Source: Pseudarthrobacter cellobiosi
GTDB taxonomy: Bacteria; Actinomycetota; Actinomycetes; Actinomycetales; Micrococcaceae
NCBI RefSeq assembly: GCF_023913755.1
Contig: NZ_JAMXBJ010000034.1
Coordinates: forward strand, 17,861 to 81,860
Reading direction: 5' to 3'
DNA length: 64,000 bases
Shown here: in pieces, positions 46,218 to 56,604 of the stretch
Position numbering within the stretch: the first letter of the stretch is position 1
How the letters are laid out: each line of letters starts with the position of its first letter
Notes under the pieces: model-generated
Told to the model about the DNA's origin: nothing
The model's input: the letters and a program-made list of their open reading frames with translations, nothing else
Database searches by the model: none
Translations under genes and position numbers: made by a program

Positions 46218-47632
46218 AAATATCGGTGATCGGCTGCGGCTACCTCGGCGCGGTGCACGCCGCCACGCTCGCGTCCATGGGCCACACCGTGGTGGGCATC
46301 GACGTGGACGCCACCAAAGTGGACCAGCTGGGCCGCGGCCAGGCCCCCTTCTTCGAACCCGGCCTGGACGAACTGCTCCGCGACGGACGCAGCACCGGCC
46401 GCCTCACGTTCTCCACCGACGTCGCCGCTGCCGCCGGCGCCCAGGTCCATTTCCTGTGCGTCGGGACGCCGCAGTCCAAAACGTCCGACGGCGCCGACCT
46501 CACCTTCCTCGTCGCCGCCACCGAGGCGCTGCTACCGCACCTGGCGAGGGGCGCCGTCGTCGTCGGTAAATCAACGGTGCCCGTGGGCACGGTGGACATG
46601 CTCCAGAACGTCCTCGCGGGGCGGCCGGACGTGCAGCTGGGCTGGAACCCCGAGTTCCTGCGGCAGGGCACAGCAGTGAAGGACTCGCTGGTGCCGGACC
46701 GGCTGGTCTACGGTGTGGCGGGCGGACGCGCCGCGGCCTTCAACCCCAAAACCGGGGCGCCGCGTGCGGTGACGGCCGCACTGGATGCCGTCTATGAGCC
46801 GCTGCTGAACGCCGGCATTCCGCGCCTGGTGTGCAACTTCGCCACGGCTGAGCTGATCAAGTCGGCCGCCAACGCGTACCTGGCCACCAAGGTCAGCTTC
46901 ATCAACGCCATCTCCGAACTGTGTGACGCGTCCGGCGCGGACGTGGCCGAACTCAGCGAGGCGATGGGCATGGACCCGAGGATCGGCAGCCGCTACATGC
47001 ATGCCGGGCTGGGCTTCGGCGGCGGGTGCCTGCCCAAGGACATCCGCAGCCTCCGCAGCCAGGCCGCCGCGCTGGGCGTGGACCCGGTGAACGACTGGAT
47101 GGGCGTGGTGGATGCCATCAACGTCCGCCAGCGGACCCGGACAGCGTCCCTGGCCGCGGAGCTGTGCGGCGGCGGGCTCTCCGGACGCGCGATCACCATC
47201 CTCGGAGCCTCCTTCAAGCCCGAGACCGATGACATCCGCGACTCCCCCGCCCTGGACGTCGCGGCCCGGCTGGCAGCGGCCGGCGCGCACGTGACGGTGA
47301 CGGATCCGAAAGCCGTGAACCACGCGTGGCTGCGGTATCCGCAGCTGCGGTTCGAAGCCTCCGCAACGCGGGCCTTGGAGGGTGCCGAGCTGGTGCTCCT
47401 GCTTACTGAGTGGGACGAATACCGGCGCCTGAGCCCTGCCGCTGCGGGCGCTTTGGTGCGGCGGCGGGTGATCCTGGACGCCAGGAACGTCCTCGATGCT
47501 GCTGCCTGGCAGGCGGACGGCTGGGTGGTCCGCGGGCTGGGCACCAACGCCGGTGCCGCTGCCAGCGTCGTTTCCGAGGCCGGTGCCAGCGTCGTTTCCG
47601 GGGCCGGCCTGACGGGAATGCGAAACTCTTAG
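46214..47632 (+). CDS. UDP-glucose/nucleotide-sugar 6-dehydrogenase
   Basis: This 472-residue enzyme oxidises UDP-glucose (or a similar nucleotide sugar) to the uronic acid with NAD. It has the N-terminal Rossmann motif VIGCGYLGAVHAATLASMGH, the central LIKSAANAYLATKVSFINA helix, the catalytic cysteine in GFGGGCLPKDI, and the C-terminal GASFKPETDDIRDSPAL. The GTG start overlaps the glycosyltransferase stop, suggesting a joint role in envelope glycan or glycolipid synthesis. The last 30 residues carry an in-frame tandem repeat and lie beyond the conserved domain. Confidence 0.92.
   Translation: MKISVIGCGYLGAVHAATLASMGHTVVGIDVDATKVDQLGRGQAPFFEPGLDELLRDGRSTGRLTFSTDVAAAAGAQVHFLCVGTPQSKTSDGADLTFLVAATEALLPHLARGAVVVGKSTVPVGTVDMLQNVLAGRPDVQLGWNPEFLRQGTAVKDSLVPDRLVYGVAGGRAAAFNPKTGAPRAVTAALDAVYEPLLNAGIPRLVCNFATAELIKSAANAYLATKVSFINAISELCDASGADVAELSEAMGMDPRIGSRYMHAGLGFGGGCLPKDIRSLRSQAAALGVDPVNDWMGVVDAINVRQRTRTASLAAELCGGGLSGRAITILGASFKPETDDIRDSPALDVAARLAAAGAHVTVTDPKAVNHAWLRYPQLRFEASATRALEGAELVLLLTEWDEYRRLSPAAAGALVRRRVILDARNVLDAAAWQADGWVVRGLGTNAGAAASVVSEAGASVVSGAGLTGMRNS
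47561..47608 (+). repeat. Tandem 24-bp repeat at the 3' end of the dehydrogenase gene
   Basis: 47561-47584 and 47585-47608 differ at only two positions and encode ASVVSEAG/ASVVSGAG. It looks like a recent in-frame duplication in the non-conserved tail. Confidence 0.85.
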
Positions 47633-47765
47633 CCAATTTTCACCGCTGCGGACCAAGCGAAGCGCGAATTCCCGGGCCTCCATGTCCGAGGGCCTCTCAA
47701 AAGTCACGCATTTTCGTACCGCGATCACAACATGCACTTTATGATGTGCGTGGGGGTGGTAGCGC

Positions 47766-49907
47766 ATGGGGCGTTCCAAGCGGCAGGACAAGGATTTGGG
47801 CGCGCCAGATTTCGGCGCGCTTCTTGATGCCAGCCCGGATGCGCTTCTCGCTCTCAACGCGGACCGCACCATCAAAATGGCCAACGCGGCAGCCAGCAAG
47901 CTGTTCGGCTACACACGCGCTGAGCTGATCGGCAGCGACCACTGGCTGCTCCTGTCGGAGGGGTTCCGGAGCGAAACGCGGCTGCTTCAGGAGCACCTGC
48001 AAGCGCAGCCCGATATACCGCTGCCGCCGCGTGAAGTGTACGGACTGCACCGGGACGGCACAGAGTTCTCCGCCGAGGTGGCAGGCTCACTGCTGGACGA
48101 CGGCGGCACGCAGGTTTTGCTGGTTTCGGTCCGGAGCACGGAACACCGCAAGGGAGCTGACGCTGACCTCCTCGAGGCCATGTCACTGCTGACGGCCACC
48201 CTCGAATCCACCGCGGACGGCATCCTGGTCATCAGCTCCGACGGCAGTGTGGCCGGGTTCAATGACCAGTTCCTGAAAATGTGGGGCATCCCGCCGGAAC
48301 TCCTGGACGGCGACACCGAAGTGCCCATTATGCGGCTGATCATCTCCCAGGTTGCCAACCCGGAGGCCTTCATGGCAAGGATCGCCGAGGTTGTGGAGAA
48401 CCCGGCGGCAGAAAGCCACGACGTGCTGGACTTCAAGGATGGCAGGACCTTTGAAAGGTACTCGCGGCCCCAACGGGTTGGTGAGAGGATCGCGGGCCGG
48501 GTGTGGAGCTTCCGGGATGTCACTCCGCGCAGGCAGGCGCAGGAGCAGGCCGAGCAGGCCCTGACTGATTTGGCCGCGCAGGCAGAACAGCTGAGAGCAC
48601 TTGCGTTCCAGGACCCGCTGACCGGGCTGGCCAACCGGGCGGTGTTCAACCAGGCCCTCACGGCGGCCCTCACCGAACCACACCTCAAGACCGTCGATGT
48701 CCTGCTGATCGACCTCGACAACTTCAAGGAAGTCAACGACATCCTGGGGCACCAGGCAGGCGATGACATGCTCGTGGAAGTGGCACGCCGGCTGCGCGGC
48801 TGTGTCCCCATGGCCGACGTGGTGGCCCGGCTCGGCGGCGACGAGTTTGTGGTGCTGCTGACGGCCTGCCCCGACGCCGATGCCATTGCCAAATGCATCG
48901 TCCGCTGTCTGCATGTGCCCGTGACCATCAACGGCACGGCGCTGCGGCCGAGCCTCAGCCTGGGGCTCGCCTCCAGTGGCAAGGAAACGATGGTCGATTC
49001 CGAGTTGCTTCGTGAGGCGGATATCGCCATGTACGCGGCCAAAGCTGCCGGCAAGAACCGTTTCCTGCGCTTCCATCCGGACATGATGACTGCTCTGGTG
49101 CAGCGGACGGAGATGGAAGCGGGATTGCAGCTCGCGGTCACCCGCGGTGAGATCTCGGTGGCCTTCCAGCCGATTGTCTCCCCGCGGATCGGGCAAATGG
49201 TCCAGTTCGAGGCCCTGGCGCGGTGGGACCACGCCGGCGAGCGCATCCCGCCGTCGGTCTTTATCCCGATGGCGGAGCGCAGCGGCCTGATCGGCGAGAT
49301 CGGCAACGAAGTGATGGGGCTCAGCCTGGTGCAGCTGGCGCCTTGGCTGCGCGAGGACCTGTCGCGGTCGCTCGCGGTCAACGTGTCCGGTGTGCAGCTG
49401 CAGGAACCGGCTTTTGCCGAAGGCGTCCTCCGCTTGGCCGCTGCCTGTGGCGTGGGCGCTTACCAGCTGGTCCTGGAAGTCACCGAAAGCGTGTTTTTCG
49501 ACCCGGACTGCGGACTAATCAGGCAGCTCAGTAGCCTGCGCGAGGCCGGCGTCCGGGTGGCCCTGGATGACTTCGGCACGGGCTATTCGTCGCTGGGCCG
49601 GCTGCAGGACCTGCCGGTGGACACCGTCAAGATCGACCGAGCGTTTGTGTCCATGGTCCTGACGGGACAGGAACGCCTGCCCATCCTGAGCTCCATGATC
49701 AACATGGCCCACAGCCTGGGCCTGACCGTCACCGCCGAAGGCGTCGAAACGGCCGTGCAGGCAGACTACCTGACCGCGCTGGACTGCGATTCGCTGCAGG
49801 GGTACCTGTTCTCGCTGCCGGAGACCCCGCAGCGGCTGGGTCTGGCTGGCCGGCAGGCGGAAGACGCCCTGGCGGCGCTGGCGGGCAGGCGGCCTACAAC
49901 CGCCTGA
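47766..49907 (+). CDS. PAS-GGDEF-EAL cyclic-di-GMP signalling protein
   Basis: This 713-residue protein has two PAS domains (about 15-130 and 140-270), a GGDEF domain with an intact LGGDEFVVLL at about 355, and an EAL domain. In the EAL domain FEALARW (about 480), NVSG and DDFGTGYSS are preserved. Both cyclase and phosphodiesterase motifs look intact, so it may make or break c-di-GMP depending on the PAS signal. There is no membrane segment, so it is cytoplasmic. A GGGGGTGG box precedes the ATG. It heads a signalling-rich region. Confidence 0.92.
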   Translation: MGRSKRQDKDLGAPDFGALLDASPDALLALNADRTIKMANAAASKLFGYTRAELIGSDHWLLLSEGFRSETRLLQEHLQAQPDIPLPPREVYGLHRDGTEFSAEVAGSLLDDGGTQVLLVSVRSTEHRKGADADLLEAMSLLTATLESTADGILVISSDGSVAGFNDQFLKMWGIPPELLDGDTEVPIMRLIISQVANPEAFMARIAEVVENPAAESHDVLDFKDGRTFERYSRPQRVGERIAGRVWSFRDVTPRRQAQEQAEQALTDLAAQAEQLRALAFQDPLTGLANRAVFNQALTAALTEPHLKTVDVLLIDLDNFKEVNDILGHQAGDDMLVEVARRLRGCVPMADVVARLGGDEFVVLLTACPDADAIAKCIVRCLHVPVTINGTALRPSLSLGLASSGKETMVDSELLREADIAMYAAKAAGKNRFLRFHPDMMTALVQRTEMEAGLQLAVTRGEISVAFQPIVSPRIGQMVQFEALARWDHAGERIPPSVFIPMAERSGLIGEIGNEVMGLSLVQLAPWLREDLSRSLAVNVSGVQLQEPAFAEGVLRLAAACGVGAYQLVLEVTESVFFDPDCGLIRQLSSLREAGVRVALDDFGTGYSSLGRLQDLPVDTVKIDRAFVSMVLTGQERLPILSSMINMAHSLGLTVTAEGVETAVQADYLTALDCDSLQGYLFSLPETPQRLGLAGRQAEDALAALAGRRPTTA

Positions 49908-49944
49908 CCGCGCCAACTTCGGGCTGCGGGAGGAGAATGAACCT

Positions 49945-51270
49945 ATGGACGTCGTTGTCATCGAGACGCGGCCGCTCGGGGACCGCAGCTACCTGGTCCA
50001 CGACGGCGAGGTGGCGCTGGTCATCGATCCGCAGCGGGACACGGACCGCGTGGAAGCCGCGGCCTCGGAAGCCGACGTCCGGATCACCCACGTTGCCGAA
50101 ACCCACCTGCACAACGACTACCTCACCGGCGGGCTCATCCTCGCCCACACGCACGGTGCCGAGTATCTCGTCAACGCAGACGACGACGTCGCGTTTGAAC
50201 GCACGCCAATAGCCGACGGCGGCACGGTCCAGGTAGGCCGGCTCACCGTGCAGGCCGTGGCCACGCCCGGTCACACCCACCACCATCTCAGCTACGTGGT
50301 CAGCGACGGCGAGCAGCAGGCCGTGTTCTCGGGCGGCAGTCTGCTCTACGGGTCGGTGGGCCGGACTGACCTGGTCAGTGACGAGGACACCGAAGACCTC
50401 ACCCGCGCCCAGTACTCCTCGGTCCGCCGCCTGGCCGCCGAGGCCCAGCCGGACGCAGCCCTTTACCCCACACACGGGTTCGGCTCGTTCTGCTCGTCGG
50501 GGCCGGCGTCGAGCGCCCGATCGTCCACCGTCGCCCAGGAGCAGGAAACCAACCACGCGTTCACGGACGCCGATGAGGACCACTTTGTCCGGGAGCTCAT
50601 CAACAACCTGACCGCATACCCGTCCTATTACGCGCACATGGCCCCGGCGAACCGGCAGGGTCCGGGGCCGGCGGACCTCGCCGTGCCGGAATCCGTGGAT
50701 CCGGAGGAGCTCAGCCGTCGGCTCGCGGGCGGCGAATGGGTGGTGGACCTGCGCCACCGGGTGGCCTTCGCCAGCAGCCACCTGCAGGGCTCGGTGAGTT
50801 TCGAGTACGGCCGCGGCTCCAGCTTCACCGCCTACCTGGGCTGGGTCCTGCCGTGGAACCAAAAACTGACGCTGGTGGGAACAGAGGAGGACGTCGAAAA
50901 GGCCATCCGGGACCTCTCCCGCATCGGCATCGACTCCCCCGACGCCGCCCTCGGAACGGAACCGTCGGCACTCGCGCCCGGCACCGCCGTCGTGCATTAT
51001 CCGCGTGTGGACTGGGCCGAAATGCTGCACGGGCGGAGCGCCGGGGACGTGGTGCTCGATGTCCGACGGACGGATGAATACGACGACGGCCACCTCGCAG
51101 GGGCGGTGAACATCCCCCTGCATGAGCTGCTGGGGCGGATGGCCGAGATTCCGGCGGGCACAGTATGGGTGCACTGCGCCACCGGATACCGTTCCGGGGT
51201 GGCGGCGAGCCTGCTGCAACGCGCGGGCCGGCAGGTGGTTCATGTGGACGGGAAGTACGGTCCTTCTTGA
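49945..51270 (+). CDS. MBL-fold hydrolase with rhodanese domains (persulfide dioxygenase-like)
   Basis: This 441-residue protein has an N-terminal metallo-beta-lactamase domain with the ETHLHNDYLTGG metal motif and the further ligands in TPGHTHHHLSY and PTHGFGS. The N-terminal domain matches the ETHE1/persulfide dioxygenase group. Two rhodanese modules follow. The first (about 250-335) lacks an active cysteine. The second (about 345-441) has it in VWVHCATGYRSG. It probably oxidises persulfides during sulfide detoxification. A GGGAGGAG box precedes the ATG. It is not obviously related to its signalling neighbours. Confidence 0.9.
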   Translation: MDVVVIETRPLGDRSYLVHDGEVALVIDPQRDTDRVEAAASEADVRITHVAETHLHNDYLTGGLILAHTHGAEYLVNADDDVAFERTPIADGGTVQVGRLTVQAVATPGHTHHHLSYVVSDGEQQAVFSGGSLLYGSVGRTDLVSDEDTEDLTRAQYSSVRRLAAEAQPDAALYPTHGFGSFCSSGPASSARSSTVAQEQETNHAFTDADEDHFVRELINNLTAYPSYYAHMAPANRQGPGPADLAVPESVDPEELSRRLAGGEWVVDLRHRVAFASSHLQGSVSFEYGRGSSFTAYLGWVLPWNQKLTLVGTEEDVEKAIRDLSRIGIDSPDAALGTEPSALAPGTAVVHYPRVDWAEMLHGRSAGDVVLDVRRTDEYDDGHLAGAVNIPLHELLGRMAEIPAGTVWVHCATGYRSGVAASLLQRAGRQVVHVDGKYGPS

Positions 51271-51370
51271 GTTGTGAGGGATATCATAAGGATGCGTCTC
51301 CGCCCTGGTCTCGGGCGGGCCCGGGTCTCAGCTTTTACGGGTGACGGGCGCACCGATGGGGAGGATCCGC

Positions 51371-54300
51371 GTGTCTCAGAATGGTCTCCTGGAGCAGCGT
51401 CCTGCCACGGTGAGGAGCACGGCCGCACTGGGCTGGCTGGTGGTTCCTGCTGCCGTGGTGGTGGGTGTGCTTGGACTGTTTTTTGCCGCCAACAGCGGCA
51501 CTCCGGCGGCCATGGTGGCCGGCGATTTCTCCATCCTCGCGGCTGCCGTCCTGGCAGGTCACAGCTGCGGCCGGGCGGCGCTGCGCGGCGGCGTGAACGC
51601 ACGCGCCTGGACCCTGATGTCGGTGGCTGCCTATGTCTGGGCCGCCGGCCAGGCCGTCTGGACGTACTACGGGCTCACAAACGACCACGCCTACCCCTTC
51701 CCGTCCCTGGCGGATGTCGGATTCGTGGGGTATTCGTTGCCGGCCGCCATCGCGCTGTTCAGTTTCAAGCGGCCCGGCGGCACCACCCGCGTTGGACTGC
51801 TCCGGTCAGTGCTGGACGCGGCGGTCATCGCTGGCTCGGTCCTGGCGATCAGTTGGTACATGGCGCTGGGCCCGGCCATCAGCGCCGAGGGCGACGTCCT
51901 CTCCCGGCTCACCACCATGGCTTACCCGGTGGTGGACGTGATCATCACGTCGCTGGTGCTGGTCCTGGGAATGCGCCGGCAGCCCGGCGAACGCCTGCCG
52001 TGGCTGTGCTTCGGCGGCGGCCTGCTGGTCCTCACCGTCACGGACAGCATCTACGTGCGGTTGACGTCCGACGGCGTCACGGGAGTCACCGGTTCACCGC
52101 TCGCCTTGGGCTGGATTATCGCCTTCCTCCTGATTGCGCTGGCACCGCTGGTCCCCTACGCGGAAGACCCGCGGCCGGACCGTAAGGCGTTTGCGCTGGC
52201 CCTGGAGCTGCTCCCCTACGCACCCATCCTGGTGGCCTTGATGGTGCTCGCGGCCCCGCATGTACAGGAAATGAGCACTTTCCTCTTGGTGGTGGCAAGA
52301 GTCACCGTTGCCCTCATCCTGGTCCGCCAGGTGCTGATCATCATCGAGAACCTCACCCTGACCACCGGGCTGGAGCAGGAAGTGGCGGCCCGGACTGCTG
52401 AGCTGGAGGGCCTGGGCGCGATCGTCAACTCCTCCACGGACGCCATCCTGAGCACCACACCCTACGGCATCATCACCAGCTGGAACCCCGGAGCCGAACT
52501 GCAGTACGGCTACACGGCCGAGGAAGCGATCGGCCGCGACGCGCGTTTCCTCCTGCCGCCGGGCGGTATCGCCGGTGCCGCCAAGGTCTTCGAGCAGATC
52601 CGCGCCAGCGGCAAAGCGATGAGCTTCGAGATGGAGCACCTGACGAAGGACGGCGCCGTCATTCCCGTGTCGATGACCGTCTCCCCCATCCGGGACGATA
52701 CCGGCCGGCTCAGCGGGTTGGGCACCATCGCCAGGGACATCACCCTGCGCCGGGCCGCCGAACTGGAGCTGAAGGCCGCGCGGGAAGCCGCACTGGAATC
52801 GAGCCGGCTCAAGTCCGAGTTCCTGGCCACCATGAGCCACGAAATCCGCACCCCCATGAACGGCGTGGTGGGGCTGACCGCACTGCTGCTGGAGACGCCG
52901 CTGGACCAGACACAGAAGCAGTACGCCCAGGGCGTCAAAGGCGCCGGTGAGGCGCTGCTGTCCCTCATCAACGACATCCTGGACTTCTCCAAACTGGAAG
53001 CCGGCAAGGTTGACCTGGACATCCGCGCCTTCGATCCTCGCGCCCTCGTGGAGGAAGTGGCCGGTCTGCTGACCGAGCCCGCGCAGGCCAAGAGCCTTGA
53101 GCTGATCGCCTACTGCGAACCGGACGTTCCGGCCAGGCTGCACGGTGATTCCGGCCGGATCCGCCAGATCCTGCTGAACCTGGCCTCCAACGCCGTGAAG
53201 TTCACGGCGGCCGGGGAGGTGTCCATCCGCGTGACGACGGAGACGCCGGACGCGAAGCCCGGGGCCACCGCCATGGTTTGCTTCGAGATCCGCGATACGG
53301 GCATCGGGATCAACCCCTTGCACCACGCGCGCCTGTTCGAATCCTTCTCGCAGGCGGACGCTTCCACCACCCGGCGCTACGGCGGCACAGGCCTGGGCCT
53401 GGCCATCTGCAGCCGGCTCACTGAGGCCATGAACGGCGAGATCGGGCTGGACAGCGCTCTGGGCGAGGGCAGCACGTTCTGGTTCCGCATCCCCGTGCCC
53501 GTCGCGCCACCGTCCACGGATCCCGTGCCGGCCGCCGGTTTCCTCACCGGGCTGCGCGTCCTGGTGGTGGACGACAACGCCACCAACCGCCTGGTGCTGG
53601 AATCCCAGCTGCGCGGCTGGAAGCTGCAGCCGGAGGCCGTGCCGGATGCCCGCGCCGCGCTGGCCCTCGCCCACGAAGCCGCAGCAGCCGGAGTACCCTT
53701 CCACCTGGCCGTGCTGGACCTCTGCATGCCGGATACCGATGGCCTGGAGCTGGCCCGCGAACTCAAGGCCGACGCCGCACTGGCGGACATGGAGCTGATC
53801 ATGCTCACGTCCACCATGCAGGTCAACGCCGCCGAGATCGCCGACGCCGGAGTCCGCGAATGGCTCATGAAACCGGTCCGCAGCTCCGAGTTCTACAACC
53901 GCCTGATCCGGCTGATGTCCACGAGTGAACACCATGCCCCGGCGGCTCTTGGGTTTGGCCAGCATTCCGACGCTGAGCCGTCGGCCGAGTCGTCCGGTTC
54001 GTCCCCCGAGTCCTCCCCGGAGTCGTCCGCTGATTCGTCCGATGCGTCGTCCCTCCGGGGCGCATCACGGGGCCGCATCCTGGTAGTGGAGGACAACGAG
54101 GTGAACCAGCTGGTAGCCCGCGCCACGGTGACCAAGTTCGGCTACGCGGTGGACGTGGTTGCCGACGGCGCCGAAGCCGTAGCCGCCACCGCCAGCACCC
54201 GGTACGCCGCCATCCTGATGGACTGCCACATGCCCGTGATGGACGGGTTCGAGGCCACGCGCGTCATCCGCCGGCGCGGCGGCAGGGCCGGCCATCTTCC

Positions 54301-54904
54301 CATCATCGCGATGACCGCCGGCGCCCTGGACGGGGACCGGGAACGCTGCCTCGCCGCCGGCATGGACGATTACCTCTCCAAACCGGTGGACGCCGCCGAG
54401 CTTGAAGCCGCCCTGGCCCGCTGGGTCCCCGAGCAGGCACCGCTCTCTTCGCCGGAAGAGCTGGCGGCTCCTCAGTTGGAGGAGGCTCCCCAGCACGAAT
54501 CTCCCCAGCAGGTGGCTCCCCAACTGCTGGCCGTCACCGGTGGAGGTGCTCCGGCGCTGGATGCGGACCGGCTCGCGATGCTGCGCGGCCTCGGCCCGGA
54601 GGACGGCCTGGGCATGCTGCCCGCCACGACAGAGGCGTTCCGGAAGGACGTTCCCGCGCGGCTCGCGGCGCTGCGCGAAGCGGTGAACGACGGCGGCGGG
54701 CCGGCCCTGGCGCAGGCGGCGCACGCCCTGAAGGGTGCGGCGGCCAACATCGGGGCCACCGCCGTCGCAAGCCTGTGCGGCGAACTGGAGGTCCTGGGAC
54801 GCAGCGGAATGCTCGACGGCGGCCCGCAGCTGGTCAGCCGGCTGGAAGCTGCGCTTGTGCGCGTGGACTTTGAACTCGATCTGGCGCTGGAGGTGGCACA
54901 GTGA
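51371..54904 (+). CDS. Membrane-bound hybrid histidine kinase with two receiver domains and Hpt
   Basis: This protein (1177 residues) has about eight N-terminal hydrophobic segments (to residue 320), a PAS domain (about 345-460), then HisKA with [19 protein letters not shown] (phospho-His near 487). HATPase_c follows ([15 protein letters not shown]), then receiver 1 ([10 protein letters not shown], Asp near 782) and receiver 2 ([10 protein letters not shown], Asp near 950). A C-terminal Hpt has [11 protein letters not shown] near 1117. The full phosphorelay is in one chain. GTG 51371 is chosen for its GGGGAGG box; 51341 is an alternative. The next gene, REC-GGDEF, overlaps its end by four bases and is the likely output. 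Confidence 0.93.
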   Translation: MSQNGLLEQRPATVRSTAALGWLVVPAAVVVGVLGLFFAANSGTPAAMVAGDFSILAAAVLAGHSCGRAALRGGVNARAWTLMSVAAYVWAAGQAVWTYYGLTNDHAYPFPSLADVGFVGYSLPAAIALFSFKRPGGTTRVGLLRSVLDAAVIAGSVLAISWYMALGPAISAEGDVLSRLTTMAYPVVDVIITSLVLVLGMRRQPGERLPWLCFGGGLLVLTVTDSIYVRLTSDGVTGVTGSPLALGWIIAFLLIALAPLVPYAEDPRPDRKAFALALELLPYAPILVALMVLAAPHVQEMSTFLLVVARVTVALILVRQVLIIIENLTLTTGLEQEVAARTAELEGLGAIVNSSTDAILSTTPYGIITSWNPGAELQYGYTAEEAIGRDARFLLPPGGIAGAAKVFEQIRASGKAMSFEMEHLTKDGAVIPVSMTVSPIRDDTGRLSGLGTIARDITLRRAAELELKAAREAALESSRLKSEFLATMSHEIRTPMNGVVGLTALLLETPLDQTQKQYAQGVKGAGEALLSLINDILDFSKLEAGKVDLDIRAFDPRALVEEVAGLLTEPAQAKSLELIAYCEPDVPARLHGDSGRIRQILLNLASNAVKFTAAGEVSIRVTTETPDAKPGATAMVCFEIRDTGIGINPLHHARLFESFSQADASTTRRYGGTGLGLAICSRLTEAMNGEIGLDSALGEGSTFWFRIPVPVAPPSTDPVPAAGFLTGLRVLVVDDNATNRLVLESQLRGWKLQPEAVPDARAALALAHEAAAAGVPFHLAVLDLCMPDTDGLELARELKADAALADMELIMLTSTMQVNAAEIADAGVREWLMKPVRSSEFYNRLIRLMSTSEHHAPAALGFGQHSDAEPSAESSGSSPESSPESSADSSDASSLRGASRGRILVVEDNEVNQLVARATVTKFGYAVDVVADGAEAVAATASTRYAAILMDCHMPVMDGFEATRVIRRRGGRAGHLPIIAMTAGALDGDRERCLAAGMDDYLSKPVDAAELEAALARWVPEQAPLSSPEELAAPQLEEAPQHESPQQVAPQLLAVTGGGAPALDADRLAMLRGLGPEDGLGMLPATTEAFRKDVPARLAALREAVNDGGGPALAQAAHALKGAAANIGATAVASLCGELEVLGRSGMLDGGPQLVSRLEAALVRVDFELDLALEVAQ

Positions 54905-55812
54905 AAGTCCTGGTGGCAGATGACGATCCGGGCTCGCTCCTGGTGGCCCGCGCCGCCGTCGAACGCTACGGGCATGACTGCCTGACGGCGGCCGACGGTG
55001 ACGAGGCGTGGGCCCTGTACCTGGAACACCAACCCGACGTGGTGGTCACGGACTGGATGATGCCCGGGATGGACGGGCTGGCGCTGTGCCGGGCCATCCG
55101 GGCGCGCGGGGCGGACCTGTACACGTACATCGTGCTGCTGACGTCGCAAGGATCCCGGGACGATGTGCTCGCCGGGCTCGCAGCCGGGGCGGACGACTAC
55201 GTCACCAAGCCGCTGGACCCGTTTGTCCTGCATGCGCGGCTGCTGGTGGCGCTGCGGGTGACCACGTTGCACGCGGACCTGGCTCACTACCGGAAGGTGC
55301 TGTCGCAACAGGCGCGGACGGATCCGCTCACCGGCCTGCACAACCGGCTCAAGCTCTCCGAGGACCTCGAGCAGCTGCATGCCCGCAGCCAGCGGTACAC
55401 GGAGGGGTATTGCGTGGCCATGTGCGATGTGGACAATTTCAAAAGCTATAACGACATCTACGGGCACCAGGCGGGCGATCTCGCGCTGCGGGCCGTGGCG
55501 GGGGCGCTGGTGGGCGCGGCGCGGAAGAGCGACGGCGTATACCGGTACGGCGGCGAAGAGTTCCTGCTGGTGCTGCCGAACCAGTCACAGCTGAGCGCCA
55601 AGGCCTTTATGGAGCGGGCGCTGGACACCGTGCGCGAGCTGGAAATTGTCCACTCCGGGGATCCGCTGGGGCAGCTGACGCTGAGCGCCGGGATTTCCGC
55701 GTTCACCGCCGAGCACCCGGCCGACGCCGACATCCTCCTGGGCGAGGCCGATGCCGCGCTTTATGTAGCCAAGGCGGCTGGCCGGAACCGGGTGGAGCTG
55801 GCGCTGCAGTAG
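54901..55812 (+). CDS. Response regulator diguanylate cyclase (REC-GGDEF)
   Basis: This 303-residue protein has an N-terminal receiver domain (VLVADDDPGSLLVARAAVERY, phospho-Asp in VVVTDWMMPGMDG near residue 50, conserved Lys in VTKPLDPF). A GGDEF domain follows with an intact active site written GGEEF (YGGEEFLLVLP, near residue 217). It should make c-di-GMP when phosphorylated. Its GTG overlaps the hybrid kinase stop (GTGA), strong evidence that the Hpt of that kinase passes phosphate to it. No RxxD inhibitory site was confirmed. Confidence 0.94.
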   Translation: MKVLVADDDPGSLLVARAAVERYGHDCLTAADGDEAWALYLEHQPDVVVTDWMMPGMDGLALCRAIRARGADLYTYIVLLTSQGSRDDVLAGLAAGADDYVTKPLDPFVLHARLLVALRVTTLHADLAHYRKVLSQQARTDPLTGLHNRLKLSEDLEQLHARSQRYTEGYCVAMCDVDNFKSYNDIYGHQAGDLALRAVAGALVGAARKSDGVYRYGGEEFLLVLPNQSQLSAKAFMERALDTVRELEIVHSGDPLGQLTLSAGISAFTAEHPADADILLGEADAALYVAKAAGRNRVELALQ

Positions 55813-55815
55813 CGG

Positions 55816-56358
55816 CTACGCGGCTTTTTTGCGCTGCTTCGTCTGGGCCGGCTGCTTATTGGCGGTCTGCTGCTTGGCAGGCTGTTGCTGCACCGGATGG
55901 CGCTTCACGGGCTGCTGCTGGGTTACCGGGCGGTGTTGTGCGGGCTGGTTCGGGGCGGACTGCCTTGGGGCTTCGTGCTCGGCCGGCTGCACCGGGGCCT
56001 CAGGCCGTGTTGCGGGCTCCTGCACCTGCTCGTCCGCTGGTTCCGCGTCCTGCACCGCTTCGTCCTGCACGGTCTCGTACTCGGTGGTCCCGTCCTGCCC
56101 CATCTCAACCAACGCGTACATGCGGTTGCGGCGCCAGCGGCGGACCAGGTCCACACCGGCCAGAATGCCTGCCAGCGGCGTCAGGACAGCCGCAGCGTAG
56201 ACGAACAGCATCCACGTCAAGGTAGTCATGGGCGGCTGGTTGTTGTTCAACAGGGAGAGCCCGCCGAACATAGCGATGATCCAGAAAAGCAACACCGCCG
56301 TCAACACCGCGGCCGCGGGGAAGTACTGGTTGCGTACGATCTTCTTCAGGGTTTCCAT
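55816..56358 (-). CDS. Membrane protein with proline/glutamine-rich tail
   Basis: This 180-residue protein has two hydrophobic segments (about residues 14-36 and 48-70) and an RRWRRN positive patch. A long low-complexity cytoplasmic tail rich in glutamine, proline and lysine follows (repeats such as QQQPVKRHPVQQQPAKQQ). Function unknown. It is convergent with the REC-GGDEF gene, whose stop lies three bases from its own. Confidence 0.65.
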   Translation of the reverse strand: METLKKIVRNQYFPAAAVLTAVLLFWIIAMFGGLSLLNNNQPPMTTLTWMLFVYAAAVLTPLAGILAGVDLVRRWRRNRMYALVEMGQDGTTEYETVQDEAVQDAEPADEQVQEPATRPEAPVQPAEHEAPRQSAPNQPAQHRPVTQQQPVKRHPVQQQPAKQQTANKQPAQTKQRKKAA

Positions 56359-56483
56359 GCATTTTCCTCCTGCCTGGCCGGGGTGCGGTGAGAGGCCGCA
56401 TGAACACCAGTATGCGGCTGCAGGCTCACGGATTTGCGCAACACGCAGGTGGTGGTGACGAACCTAACGGCGGCTCGGCTGAG

Positions 56484-56535
56484 ACCGGTGATCCGGCCCG
56501 TCGAGATCCAGGTTTCGGCAGGCTCAACCACCGGT
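56484..56535. repeat. Dispersed repeat, complete imperfect palindrome
   Basis: ACCGGTGATCCGGCCCGTCG and onward pairs imperfectly with the right half GGTTTCGGCAGGCTCAACC ending ACCGGT. Single arms occur at 43040-43081, 46173-46196 and 41003-41015. Confidence 0.7.
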
Positions 56536-56604
56536 CGGGGCTTCCGTGCTGCGGGCACAGCCAATACCGTGGATGACAACCGCCCCCTGACATTGGAGGA
56601 CCTC

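Noticed and set aside
47987..49381. 464-residue minus-strand frame opposite the GGDEF-EAL gene
   Set aside because: Serine/arginine-rich shadow; the plus-strand frame has intact GGDEF and EAL motifs.
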